From NCBI GenBank assembly GCA_022844585.1, contig JALHLM010000041.1, positions 1-18,897 on the forward strand: a DNA stretch of 18,897 bases. The letters run 5' to 3'. The stretch comes from Pirellulales bacterium (GTDB lineage: Bacteria > Planctomycetota > Planctomycetia > Pirellulales > JALHLM01). Position 1 is the first letter of the stretch, and the number at the start of each line of letters is the position of its first letter. The notes under the pieces are model-generated. The model was not told the DNA's origin, did not search any database, and was given only the letters and a program-made list of their open reading frames with translations. Positions 1-6,885 of this stretch are shown here, one piece after another. Both the position numbers and the translations under genes were made by a program.

Positions 1-112
1 CGTGGCCCGAGAACAGGCCGAGGAATTGATGGTCGCCGTCGACGCGGCCGTCCATAAGTTGGAGCAGCAGCTCCGCAAGTACAAAGAGAAAGTTCAGGAC
101 CACCATCGCTAG
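1..112 (+). CDS. hpf: Ribosome hibernation promoting factor, C-terminal end (5' truncated)
   Basis: Only the last 36 codons are present, read in the frame beginning at base 2 and ending with TAG at 110-112. The visible peptide has the helical tail AVHKLEQQLRKYKEKVQDH. This matches the end of the HPF/RaiA sigma-54 modulation fold, where DLxxAIDxxxxKLExQLxKYKEK is typical. The family binds the 30S decoding region and inactivates ribosomes in stationary phase. The peptide stops right after this helix, so this looks like a short-form HPF without the long-form dimerisation domain (inference). It lies 113 bases upstream of the ptsN-like gene. The pairing of hpf with ptsN is well known in proteobacteria, which supports the call. 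The start and most of the domain lie outside the window. Confidence 0.85.
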   Translation, partial: VAREQAEELMVAVDAAVHKLEQQLRKYKEKVQDHHR

Positions 113-210
113 GCCTTCGCGGGCCGGAGATCGTGGCGCCACATCATACGAGCGGCAAAACACATTAGCGCGGTTTGCCTGACGACTCAGGCCCGCGCGG
201 GGCGAATCAG

Positions 211-216
211 AAAGGA
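211..216 (+). promoter_or_regulatory. Ribosome binding site of the ptsN-like gene
   Basis: AAAGGA lies nine bases before the ATG at 226. It decides the start in favour of 226 over the in-frame TTG at 175, whose extra 17 residues do not resemble the family. The 113-base gap before this gene also contains the palindrome GTGGCGCCAC at 133-142, with no clear terminator. Confidence 0.6.
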
Positions 217-225
217 CATGGCTGC

Positions 226-702
226 ATGAAGTTCTCCGACTTTATTAGTCGCGAGGCGATTCGTGCCAACTTGCGTGCCGAAGACAAGGAAGGGGTGATC
301 CGCGAGATGACCCAGGCCTTGTTGGAAGCCGGCCGAATCGCGACGGATGAGTACGAAAGCATCGTCAAAGCGATTCTCAAGCGCGAAGAGTTGGGCAGCA
401 CCGGCATCGGCCGGGGCGTCGCCGTTCCGCACACCAAGCATCCGAGCGTCGATCGCCTGGTCGGCACCGTGGCGGTGAGCGCCTCGGGCGTCGACTTTCA
501 CAGCCTCGACGGCGAGAAAGTCGAACTGTTGTTTTTGTTGATTTCGCCCCCGGATCGCCCCGGCGATCACTTGCGGGCGTTGGAGAATATTTCGCGCCAG
601 TTGCGCGACGACACGTTCTGCCGGTTCTTGAAGCAAGCCAAGACCGCGGTGGACGTGACGACGTTGCTGGACGAGGCGGACGGCAATCAGGTTGGTTCGT
701 AA
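226..702 (+). CDS. ptsN: PTS EIIA component, nitrogen/fructose type (PtsN-like)
   Basis: This 158-residue protein is about the usual length of a stand-alone EIIA of the fructose/mannitol/Ntr superfamily. It begins MKFSDFISREAI, and helices with REMTQALLEAGRI follow. The active-site block GIGRGVAVPHTKH places the phospho-accepting histidine at about residue 69. The later LLFLLISPPDRPGDHLRALENISR segment is the second conserved half of the domain. Known role of the family: cytoplasmic EIIA accepts phosphate from HPr and either passes it to an EIIB or acts as a regulator. With no EIIB or EIIC nearby and hpf just upstream, a regulatory PtsN-like role is more likely than sugar uptake (inference). 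It is followed at once by ptsH, with start codons 20 bases apart from the stop, so co-transcription is likely. Confidence 0.9.
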   Translation: MKFSDFISREAIRANLRAEDKEGVIREMTQALLEAGRIATDEYESIVKAILKREELGSTGIGRGVAVPHTKHPSVDRLVGTVAVSASGVDFHSLDGEKVELLFLLISPPDRPGDHLRALENISRQLRDDTFCRFLKQAKTAVDVTTLLDEADGNQVGS

Positions 703-721
703 TCACGGCGACGGCGCGCAG

Positions 722-1009
722 ATGGAAGTATCTACCTATCGTCGCGTCGTTACCATTGTGAACCCCAATGGCTTGCACGCGCGTCCCGCCGACCAGATGG
801 TCAAGGTGGCGTCGCAGTTCAAGTCACGGATTGAAGTTTGCAAGGGACATGAGAGGGTCGACGGGCGCAGCATCATCTCGCTGCTGACGCTCGCCGCGGA
901 ACAAGGTACGGAACTGGTGATCGAAGCCCAAGGCGAAGACGCGCAATCCGCGGTCGACGCCCTGGCGGAATTGATCGCCCACCAATTTCACGAAGCGCAC
1001 GATGAATAA
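722..1009 (+). CDS. ptsH: Phosphocarrier protein HPr
   Basis: This is a 95-residue small cytoplasmic phosphocarrier, slightly longer than the typical 85-90. The block NPNGLHARPADQMV contains the active-site histidine at about residue 19 and the conserved arginine after it. The second conserved block DGRSIISLLTLAAEQG has a serine at about residue 50. It aligns with the regulatory Ser46 of HPr proteins that are targets of HPr kinase, so such regulation is possible but no kinase gene is visible here. HPr takes phosphate from enzyme I and gives it to EIIA. The ATG at 722 was chosen because the 10 residues gained from the alternative TTG at 692, which overlaps ptsN, are outside the family. No strong Shine-Dalgarno precedes it, so coupling to ptsN translation is plausible. 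Confidence 0.92.
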   Translation: MEVSTYRRVVTIVNPNGLHARPADQMVKVASQFKSRIEVCKGHERVDGRSIISLLTLAAEQGTELVIEAQGEDAQSAVDALAELIAHQFHEAHDE

Positions 1010-1042
1010 ATGAAGCAGGTTCGATCCGAGTGAAGCGCCGGT

Positions 1043-1068
1043 AACTCGCGCAGTAGATAGTGCGAGTT
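1043..1068 (+). other. Stem-loop in the ptsH-ptsI gap
   Basis: AACTCGC at 1043-1049 pairs perfectly with GCGAGTT at 1062-1068 around a 12-base loop. It lies 34 bases after the ptsH stop. It has no U-tract, so it is not a standard terminator; it could stabilise the 3' end of a ptsH message. Confidence 0.4.
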
Positions 1069-1138
1069 CGATACGCTCGAACGACGATCGACCGTGTGGC
1101 GTAGTCAGACAGTGGTGGTAGAACGCGGTCGCTTGAAC

Positions 1139-1185
1139 GAACCGCGCCTCCGGCGGCAAGTCCGCCCTTGAGCGAGGCTCGGTTC
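1139..1185 (+). promoter_or_regulatory. Branched stem-loop before ptsI, attenuator-like
   Basis: GAACCGCGCCTC at 1139-1150 pairs with GAGGCTCGGTTC at 1174-1185, with one mismatch in twelve. Within it a second hairpin forms from GGCGG (1152-1156) and CCGCC (1162-1166). The outer stem is followed by only three T residues. The structure ends 52 bases before the ptsI ATG. It could be a weak terminator or attenuator that lowers ptsI relative to ptsH, or simply mark a separate ptsI leader. The function is inferred from position only. Confidence 0.4.
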
Positions 1186-1237
1186 TTTCCAGCGAATTTA
1201 CCAGCGATCCCGCCCTGATCCGGCGACGACACACCGC

Positions 1238-2980
1238 ATGCAGAAACTAGAAGGTATCGCCGTCTCGCCAGGCATCGCCATCGGCGAAGCCCTGGTCATC
1301 GACCGCGAAGGGGGGCACATCCCCCGCCGGTTTCTGCCGCCTAGCGCGGCGGACGCGGAGTTGCTGCGACTCGACGGCGCCATTCAAGGCCTGGCCGGCG
1401 AAATCTCGCGCGATCGCGACGCCGTGGCCAAGGAATTGGGCGCTCGTTACGGCGCGATCTTCGACGCCCACTTGCAGATGCTCCGCGACCCCATCCTGCG
1501 CGGCGAGTTGGAGCAACTGCTGCGCGAAAGGCATTTCTCGGCCGAATACGCCGTCAATCGCACGCTGCGGCGCTACGCGAAGGTCTTTCAGTCCCTGGAA
1601 GGCAGCTTTGTCGCCGAGCGCGCCACCGACATCAACGACATCGAAAAGCGGTTGATTCGGCAGCTCTCGGGGCAGCCCCGGCAAGATTTCTCCAAACTTA
1701 CGTCGCCCGCGATCGTGCTGGCCCATGACCTGACGCCGAGCGAAACCGCCTGTATGAACAAGCGGCTGGTGCTGGGCTTCGCCACCGACGCCGGCGGGCC
1801 CGGGAGCCACACCGCGATCGTCGCGCAGGGCATGGAGATTCCGGCGGTGCTGGGCGTCGGCAATCTGCTGAATGAGGCCGCCTCCGGCGATCTGGTCATC
1901 ATCGACGGCGATCACGGCAACGTCATCGTTCGGCCGGACGAAGCGACCTTGGCGGAATATCGGCGGCGCGTCGAACACCAGGAATCGCACGCGGTCGAAT
2001 TGGAATCGCTGCGCGATCTCCCCGCGCAGACCGGCGACGGCGAGCGAATCACGCTGCTGGCAAACATTGAGTTCCCGCAAGAGGTCGCGCATTGCCTGGA
2101 GCGCGGCAGCGAAGGGATCGGGCTCTACCGCACCGAGTTCCTGTACCTCGGCACCACGGTCGAGCCGGACGAGGATGTTCACTACCGCGCCTATGCAGAG
2201 GTCGTACAGGCCATGCAAGGCCGGCCGGTGGTGATTCGCACGCTCGATCTGGGCGCCGACAAGTTGACGCACCTGCAAGCGCTGGAGCCGGAACGCAACC
2301 CGTTCCTCGGGTTGCGCAGTATTCGCTTGTCGTTGCGCCACCTGCCGACGTTTCGCACGCAGCTCCGCGCGATCCTCCGGGCCAGCGTGCTGGGCGACGT
2401 GCGGATCATGTTCCCGTTGATCTCGACGGTCATGGAACTGCGCAAGGCCAAGATGATTCTGGCCGACGTTTGCGAGGACCTGGAAGAACACGGCATCCCG
2501 TGCCGGCGCGACGTCCCGGTCGGCATCATGGTCGAGGTGCCTGCCGCGGCGGTGATGATCGATCTGTTGGCGCCGGCCGTCGATTTCCTCAGCATCGGCA
2601 CCAATGACTTAATTCAATACACGCTGGCGGTCGACCGGACCAACAAAGACGTGGTCAACTTATACAACTCGTGCGACCCCGCGGTGCTGCGACTGATCGC
2701 GCAGACCTGCGACGGCGCGCGGCGTTGCCACAAGCCGGTCAGTCTCTGCGGACAGATGAGCAGCAACCCGATTTATCTGATGCTGCTCTTGGGCCTCGGG
2801 CTGCGCCAGTTGAGCGTATCTCCGAGCGCGGTTCCGGAGATCAAGCAGGCCTGCCGTGCCGTGACGATCCCGCAATGCGAAGCCGTCGCGGCACGTGTCC
2901 TGACGATGGACAACGCCCGTGACATCAAGCAGTTCTTACGAGAAGAGTTACGCAAAGTCGCAGCAGATTTGGTGCATTGA
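1238..2980 (+). CDS. ptsI: PTS enzyme I (phosphoenolpyruvate-protein phosphotransferase)
   Basis: The protein has 580 residues, the standard enzyme I length, with no N-terminal GAF domain, so it is the EI rather than the EI-Ntr type. In order: the N-terminal HPr-binding domain (from MQKLEGIAVSPGIAIGEA), the swivelling domain with DAGGPGSHTAIVAQG and phospho-histidine at about residue 191, and the PEP-binding TIM barrel. The barrel shows GIGLYRTEFLY (294-303), LDLGADK (336-342), GIMVEVPAAA (429-438) and LSIGTNDLIQYTLAVDR (451-467). The catalytic cysteine is at about residue 504. It is followed by Gly-Gln where the well-studied enzymes have Gly-Glu. EI autophosphorylates from PEP and passes the phosphate to HPr, presumably the upstream ptsH product. 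The 228-base structured gap from ptsH is longer than usual for this pair. Confidence 0.95.
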   Translation: MQKLEGIAVSPGIAIGEALVIDREGGHIPRRFLPPSAADAELLRLDGAIQGLAGEISRDRDAVAKELGARYGAIFDAHLQMLRDPILRGELEQLLRERHFSAEYAVNRTLRRYAKVFQSLEGSFVAERATDINDIEKRLIRQLSGQPRQDFSKLTSPAIVLAHDLTPSETACMNKRLVLGFATDAGGPGSHTAIVAQGMEIPAVLGVGNLLNEAASGDLVIIDGDHGNVIVRPDEATLAEYRRRVEHQESHAVELESLRDLPAQTGDGERITLLANIEFPQEVAHCLERGSEGIGLYRTEFLYLGTTVEPDEDVHYRAYAEVVQAMQGRPVVIRTLDLGADKLTHLQALEPERNPFLGLRSIRLSLRHLPTFRTQLRAILRASVLGDVRIMFPLISTVMELRKAKMILADVCEDLEEHGIPCRRDVPVGIMVEVPAAAVMIDLLAPAVDFLSIGTNDLIQYTLAVDRTNKDVVNLYNSCDPAVLRLIAQTCDGARRCHKPVSLCGQMSSNPIYLMLLLGLGLRQLSVSPSAVPEIKQACRAVTIPQCEAVAARVLTMDNARDIKQFLREELRKVAADLVH

Positions 2981-2986
2981 GAAACC

Positions 2987-3182
2987 GTAGGTCAGGCACC
3001 GCCGCCGAAGCAACGGAGCAACAAAACGAATCCATCATCGCCACGTCCCAAATGTTCGCATCAAGACGTGCCTGACAAACCGACGCCGTCCATGTCAGGC
3101 ACATACCAAGCAGCATCAATGGACATTGGAGACGACCGCACTTGAGCTACGACTTCGACTTCAGCCGCGGTGCCTGACCTAC
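2987..3182. repeat. Nested inverted-repeat element with four GTCAGGCAC cores
   Basis: The outer arms are at 2987-3010 and 3159-3182. They are inverted copies sharing 16 identical bases (starting GTAGGTCAGGCACCGC) and a final GAAG, with three differences between. Inside, GTGCCTGACA at 3068-3077 and TGTCAGGCAC at 3093-3102 form a perfect 10-bp stem with a 15-base loop. The core GTCAGGCAC thus occurs four times, in alternating orientation, and nowhere else in the window. The element begins 6 bases after the ptsI stop and ends 33 bases before the next start. It has no coding potential of its own. It resembles a REP/BIME-type or MITE-like palindromic element (inference). No U-tract supports a simple terminator. 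Confidence 0.7.
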
Positions 3183-3215
3183 GCCAGCACGCCTTACTTT
3201 CACTTTTTACTCAGC

Positions 3216-3842
3216 ATGCCCCGCTATCAACTTCGATTTCGCAAGGAAGGCAATTTGTGTTGGATCGGTCATCACGATCTGGTGCGGGCGATCGAACGGA
3301 CGTTTCGCCGGGCGGAGTTGCCGTTGGCGATGAGTGGTCGATTCAGTCCCAAGCCGCGCCTCAGTTTTCCGTCGGCGCTGGCTCTGGGAATTGTCGGATT
3401 GGACGAAGTTTGCGAAGTGGAACTGAGCGCTCCGATCGAGCCCTGCGTATTGCTCGATCGGTTGCGACAACACGCCCCGCCGGGGTGGACCGTGACGCGC
3501 GCCGAGCCTTTGCCGGTGAGCGCGCCGTCCGCCGTGGCGCAAGCCGTGGAATACACCGTGCCCGTGCCGGCCGCCTCGCGGCCCCGGCTACAGGCCGCCG
3601 TGGAACGACTTTTGGCGCAGTCCGAGTGCCTGGTCACGCGCGACGAAACGCGGGCTCGGCAAGTGGATCTGCGTGCGGATCTTTTGAACCTGGAATTAGC
3701 CGACGACGCGTTGCGCATCCGCTTGCGGGTGACGCGCGCGGTGTCTGCGCGACCACGCGAGTTGCTGGCCGCGCTCGAAATCAACGACCTGGAGCGGGCT
3801 TCTGGTCCGCTCGCGCGCACGAAAGTGGAACTCTATGACTGA
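3216..3842 (+). CDS. TIGR03936/DUF2344 radical-SAM-associated protein
   Basis: The protein has 208 residues from the ATG at 3216, which matches the family N-terminus (YxLRFxKxGxLxWIGHxDLxRAxER). Recognisable blocks are YQLRFRKEGNLCWIGHHDL, RTFRRAELPLAMSGRFSPKP and RLSFPSALALGIVGLDE. The C-terminal half, from about residue 110, is poorly conserved. In many bacteria this domain is fused to, or encoded beside, a B12-binding radical SAM protein and next to ribonuclease E/G; its exact biochemical role is not known to me. Here it stands alone with no radical SAM gene in the window, but the RNase E/G neighbour is kept. An in-frame ORF extends upstream to 3126, but its first residues would be encoded by the inverted repeat ending at 3182, so that start is unlikely. 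The stop overlaps an ATG of the downstream frame (ATGACTGA, 3835-3842). Confidence 0.8.
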   Translation: MPRYQLRFRKEGNLCWIGHHDLVRAIERTFRRAELPLAMSGRFSPKPRLSFPSALALGIVGLDEVCEVELSAPIEPCVLLDRLRQHAPPGWTVTRAEPLPVSAPSAVAQAVEYTVPVPAASRPRLQAAVERLLAQSECLVTRDETRARQVDLRADLLNLELADDALRIRLRVTRAVSARPRELLAALEINDLERASGPLARTKVELYD

Positions 3843-3927
3843 AACACGCGATCGTGCCCGCACCAGCCGCGCCGCCACTGAGCGGACAGCGCGTCGTTCG
3901 GCGACGACTGACACAGAAAGTGAGCCC

Positions 3928-5616
3928 ATGAAGCAAGAAATGCTGATCAACGTATCGCAGCCGGAGGAATGCCGGATTGCGATCGTGGAAGATGGAATCC
4001 TCGAAGAGCTCTACGTGGAGCGAACGAGTCAGGACAACTACGTCGGCAATATTTACAAAGGAAAAATCGTCAATCTGGAGCCGAGCATCCAGGCGGCATT
4101 CGTTGATTTCGGCGTCGGCCGCAACGGCTTTCTCCATATCAGCGACGTCGAACCGCAGTACTTCCGCCAGGGAGGTTACGATCCCTCGCGTCCAATCGAG
4201 CCGCCGAGTTGGGGTCGCGACCGCGATCGTCGTCCTGCGGCCGCCGAACGGCACGAACCGAACGGGGACGAAAACGGACACGACTCCGATGTGGATGCGG
4301 ATGACGATATCACCGAAGACGGACCCCAACGTCGCCGGGGACGCGGACCGCGACCCGGCGCGCGGCCGCGCATCAAGCCGCCGATTCAAGAAATCTTCCG
4401 TCGCGGCGACGAAGTGCTGGTGCAGGTCATCAAGGAAGGCATCGGCACCAAGGGGCCGACGCTCTCCACGTATATCAGCATCCCGGGGCGCTACCTGGTG
4501 CTGATGCCGGCGCTCGGGCGCGTCGGCGTTTCGCGCAAGATCGAGGACGACGAAGTCCGCCGCAAGCTGCGCGACGTGATGCTCGAATTGAATCCGCCGA
4601 AAGGTCTGGGATTCATTGTCCGCACCGCCGGGATCGACCGCACCAAGAAGGAACTCTCGCGCGATCTGGCGTACCTGTTGCGACTCTGGAAGGTCATCGT
4701 CCGCCGGATTCGTAAATTCCCGGCGCCGATCGACATCTATGAAGAGAGCGACATGATCATCCGCACGATCCGGGATATCTTCACCGGAGACGTGGACTCG
4801 ATCTACATCGACGAAGCCTCGGCCTACGAACGGGCGAAGGAATTCCTGCAGATCGTCATGCCGCGTTACGTCAGCCGGCTGCAACTCTACGACGGCAAGG
4901 AACCGCTGTTCCACAAGTATCGGCTCGACGAGGAAATCAGCCGCATCCATCAGCGCAAGGTGCCGTTGCGGCAGGGCGGCTCAATCGTCGTCGATCAAAC
5001 CGAGGCCCTGGTCGCCATCGACGTCAACAGCGGCAACTTCCGCGCCGATGATTCGGCCGAGGAAACCGCCTACCAAATGAACTTGCAGGCCGCGCGGGAA
5101 ATCGCCCGGCAGTTGCGCCTGCGCGATCTGGGCGGCGTGATCGTCAACGACTTCATCGACATGCGGAAAGAGAAGCATCGCCGCGGCGTGGAACGCGCCC
5201 TGCGCGAAGCGGTGAAGCGCGATCGCGCCCGTACGAAGATTCTGCGCACCAGCCCGTTCGGCCTGGTGGAGATGACGCGGCAGCGCATCCGCCCGAGCTT
5301 GAAGCGGAGCGTGTACACCGATTGCCCCGGCTGCGTCGGCACCGGCGTCGTGAAAACCGCGGAGAGCATGGCGATCGAGGTGATGCGCTTGTTGATGCTG
5401 ATCGCCCATCGCGAGGAAGTCGCGAAGGTGTCGGTCGGCGTCGCCTCGGACGTGGCGATGTACCTCAACAACAAGAAGCGCCGCGACCTCGCCCGGATCG
5501 AAGACGACGGCAACATGGTGGTGCAGGTTTATCACAAAGAAGGCGCGCTGCCGGAAACCCTGTCGATCGAATGCATGGACGCGAATGGCCGCGAAGTGCG
5601 GTTTCCGTTCGATTGA
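3928..5616 (+). CDS. rng: Ribonuclease E/G family endoribonuclease
   Basis: The protein has 562 residues. The start MKQEMLINVSQPEECRIAIVEDG matches the family; an ATG at 3835, overlapping the upstream stop, would add 31 Arg/Thr-rich residues and cannot be excluded. Domains: an S1 RNA-binding domain at about 36-180, interrupted near 85-150 by a charged low-complexity insert, then the RNase H-like/DNase I-like catalytic core. The magnesium ligands are seen in LVAIDVNSGN (Asp at about 365) and GGVIVNDFIDM (Asp at about 408). The zinc-link motif DCPGCVGTG has cysteines at about 466 and 469. The protein ends soon after the catalytic core and small domain and lacks the long RNase E scaffold tail, so it is nearer RNase G in architecture. 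It should cut single-stranded AU-rich RNA in rRNA maturation and mRNA decay (family knowledge). Probably co-transcribed with the upstream gene. Confidence 0.92.
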   Translation: MKQEMLINVSQPEECRIAIVEDGILEELYVERTSQDNYVGNIYKGKIVNLEPSIQAAFVDFGVGRNGFLHISDVEPQYFRQGGYDPSRPIEPPSWGRDRDRRPAAAERHEPNGDENGHDSDVDADDDITEDGPQRRRGRGPRPGARPRIKPPIQEIFRRGDEVLVQVIKEGIGTKGPTLSTYISIPGRYLVLMPALGRVGVSRKIEDDEVRRKLRDVMLELNPPKGLGFIVRTAGIDRTKKELSRDLAYLLRLWKVIVRRIRKFPAPIDIYEESDMIIRTIRDIFTGDVDSIYIDEASAYERAKEFLQIVMPRYVSRLQLYDGKEPLFHKYRLDEEISRIHQRKVPLRQGGSIVVDQTEALVAIDVNSGNFRADDSAEETAYQMNLQAAREIARQLRLRDLGGVIVNDFIDMRKEKHRRGVERALREAVKRDRARTKILRTSPFGLVEMTRQRIRPSLKRSVYTDCPGCVGTGVVKTAESMAIEVMRLLMLIAHREEVAKVSVGVASDVAMYLNNKKRRDLARIEDDGNMVVQVYHKEGALPETLSIECMDANGREVRFPFD

Positions 5617-5642
5617 TCAAGCTTCGCATTGATTTGACTTAA

Positions 5643-5739
5643 GCGGCGCGCGGCCCAAGCCCAGGGAAGGCCATCGAGAACCCATTTATAGGGATCGTCT
5701 CGGGTAGCCTTCTCTGGGCTTAGCGCGCGAAAGCGCCGC
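5643..5739. repeat. Long imperfect palindrome after the RNase E/G gene
   Basis: AAGCCCAGGGAAGGC at 5657-5671 pairs with GCCTTCTCTGGGCTT at 5707-5721, with one mismatch in fifteen. Outside it GCGGCGC (5643-5649) pairs with GCGCCGC (5733-5739), and inside CGAGA (5675-5679) pairs with TCTCG (5698-5702) and CCC with GGG around ATTTATA. The whole forms a hairpin of almost 100 bases in the 166-base gap after the RNase E/G stop. It could stop transcription or protect the 3' end, or be a copy of a mobile palindromic repeat. No T-run follows it. Confidence 0.6.
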
Positions 5740-5782
5740 GCCGTAGAAACGCACTTCACTCCAGCCCCCATGGACACTCGCG

Positions 5783-6733
5783 ATGCCCTGGGTAATCGGC
5801 ACGGACGAAGCCGGCTACGGTCCGAACCTCGGGCCGCTGGTGATCGGCGCGACCGTTTGGCACTACGGCGGTGCGCTACCGCTCGAAACCGCACTCGCGA
5901 AACTGGCCCAAGCGGTCTGTCCGTCCGACGATCGCACGGTCGCCATTGCCGACTCAAAGAAGCTCTATTCGCCGGGCGTCGGCCTCGCGCGTCTGGAAAG
6001 CTGCTTGCTTGCAGCGCTGGCCGCCTGTGGCGTATCTCCAGACGATGCGCGCGATGTTTGGGCGCTACTCGCGCCGGCGTCGCTTACCTCGCTCAATGCG
6101 GAAACCATGTACGCCGCGACGCACGCGCACTGGCCGGTCGCTTGTCAGGCGGACGTTGTCGCCGCGCAATGCAGGGAATTGACTGCGATCCTCGATGCGC
6201 ATGGTTGGCGGCTCGTGAATGTGAACTGTCGCGCGTTGTTTCCACGCGAATTTAACGCCGAGGTGCGCCGGCTGGGCAATAAGGCCCATGTGCTGTCGCA
6301 AGCGACGTTGGAGCTCGCCGCACAAGCAGTGGCAACGACGACCGACGACGACGTGCTGGTCTGTTGCGACAAGCACGGCGGGCGCAATCGCTACATGGGC
6401 GTGTTGCAACATTGTTTCGCCGATGGATGGCTCACGCCACGCTGCGAAGGAGCCGCGCTGAGTTCCTACGATTGCCGGATGTCGGACCGCAACTTGCGGA
6501 TCGAATTCCGTGCCCGCGGAGAATGCCAACCGCCGACGGCGCTGGCCTCGATGGCGGCGAAGTATCTGCGCGAACTGGCGATGCACGCCTTTAACGCCTT
6601 CTGGTGCGGCCACGTGAAAGACCTCCGCCCCACGGCCGGGTACCCTGGCGACGCCGTTCGCTTTCACGAACAAGTTGCGGCGGCGCGGGAGACGCTTGGG
6701 ATCGAGGTGGATGCGTTTTGGCGCGAGCGGTGA
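5783..6733 (+). CDS. Divergent ribonuclease HII-like protein (RNase H fold)
   Basis: The protein has 316 residues, longer than typical bacterial RNase HII (about 200-260). It starts MPWVIGTDEAGYGPNLGPLVIGA. This parallels the RNase HII signature DEAGRGPLAGPVV, with Asp8-Glu9 as the paired acidic residues but Tyr for the usual Arg. IADSKKLYSP (55-64) matches the DSKKL block. VLVCCDKHGG (191-200) supplies a third acidic residue at about 196. ALASMAAKYLREL (253-265) resembles the ASxxAKxxRD helix, but with Glu for the final Asp. The substituted residues and a long central part (65-190) make it a divergent relative. RNA-DNA hybrid cleavage is possible, not proven. It may instead be a planctomycete-specific nuclease. 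It lies downstream of the RNase E/G gene, separated by the palindrome. Confidence 0.6.
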   Translation: MPWVIGTDEAGYGPNLGPLVIGATVWHYGGALPLETALAKLAQAVCPSDDRTVAIADSKKLYSPGVGLARLESCLLAALAACGVSPDDARDVWALLAPASLTSLNAETMYAATHAHWPVACQADVVAAQCRELTAILDAHGWRLVNVNCRALFPREFNAEVRRLGNKAHVLSQATLELAAQAVATTTDDDVLVCCDKHGGRNRYMGVLQHCFADGWLTPRCEGAALSSYDCRMSDRNLRIEFRARGECQPPTALASMAAKYLRELAMHAFNAFWCGHVKDLRPTAGYPGDAVRFHEQVAAARETLGIEVDAFWRER

Positions 6734-6777
6734 AGGCGCCAGCAATTGTGGTCGCGCACAAATCTACGAATACATAG

Positions 6778-6803
6778 GGCCCGCCGAACTGCCCCGGCGG
6801 GCC
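6778..6803. terminator. Hairpin terminator between convergent genes
   Basis: GGCCCGCCG at 6778-6786 pairs perfectly with CGGCGGGCC at 6795-6803 around an 8-base loop. It lies 44 bases after the RNase HII-like stop and about 80 bases beyond the stop of the opposing PEP-CTERM gene. The T-runs on both sides are very short (CCTTACG on the + strand, TATGTATT on the - strand). It could serve either gene. Confidence 0.6.
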
Positions 6804-6885
6804 TTACGCTACTCATGATTGTGGCGCTAAGTGTGGCGCTCACGATCGACAAGACAACCTTTTCGATCTTTGGACGCGGCCCGCC

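Noticed and set aside
1247..2491. 414-residue open frame on the - strand
   Set aside because: It lies entirely inside ptsI, whose protein has every enzyme I motif. The opposite-strand translation is His/Arg/Gln-rich without any family pattern, as expected for a shadow in GC-rich DNA.
2987..3182. Rho-independent terminator of ptsI
   Set aside because: The stems are too far apart and no T-run follows any of them; the repeated core in alternating orientation fits a repeat element better.
3126..3215. N-terminal extension of the TIGR03936 protein
   Set aside because: The added residues would be encoded partly by the inverted repeat ending at 3182 and do not match the family, which starts near MPRYQLRF.
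3781..4950. 389-residue open frame on the - strand
   Set aside because: It covers the RNase E/G gene on the opposite strand. The RNase translation shows catalytic motifs, while this one shows none.
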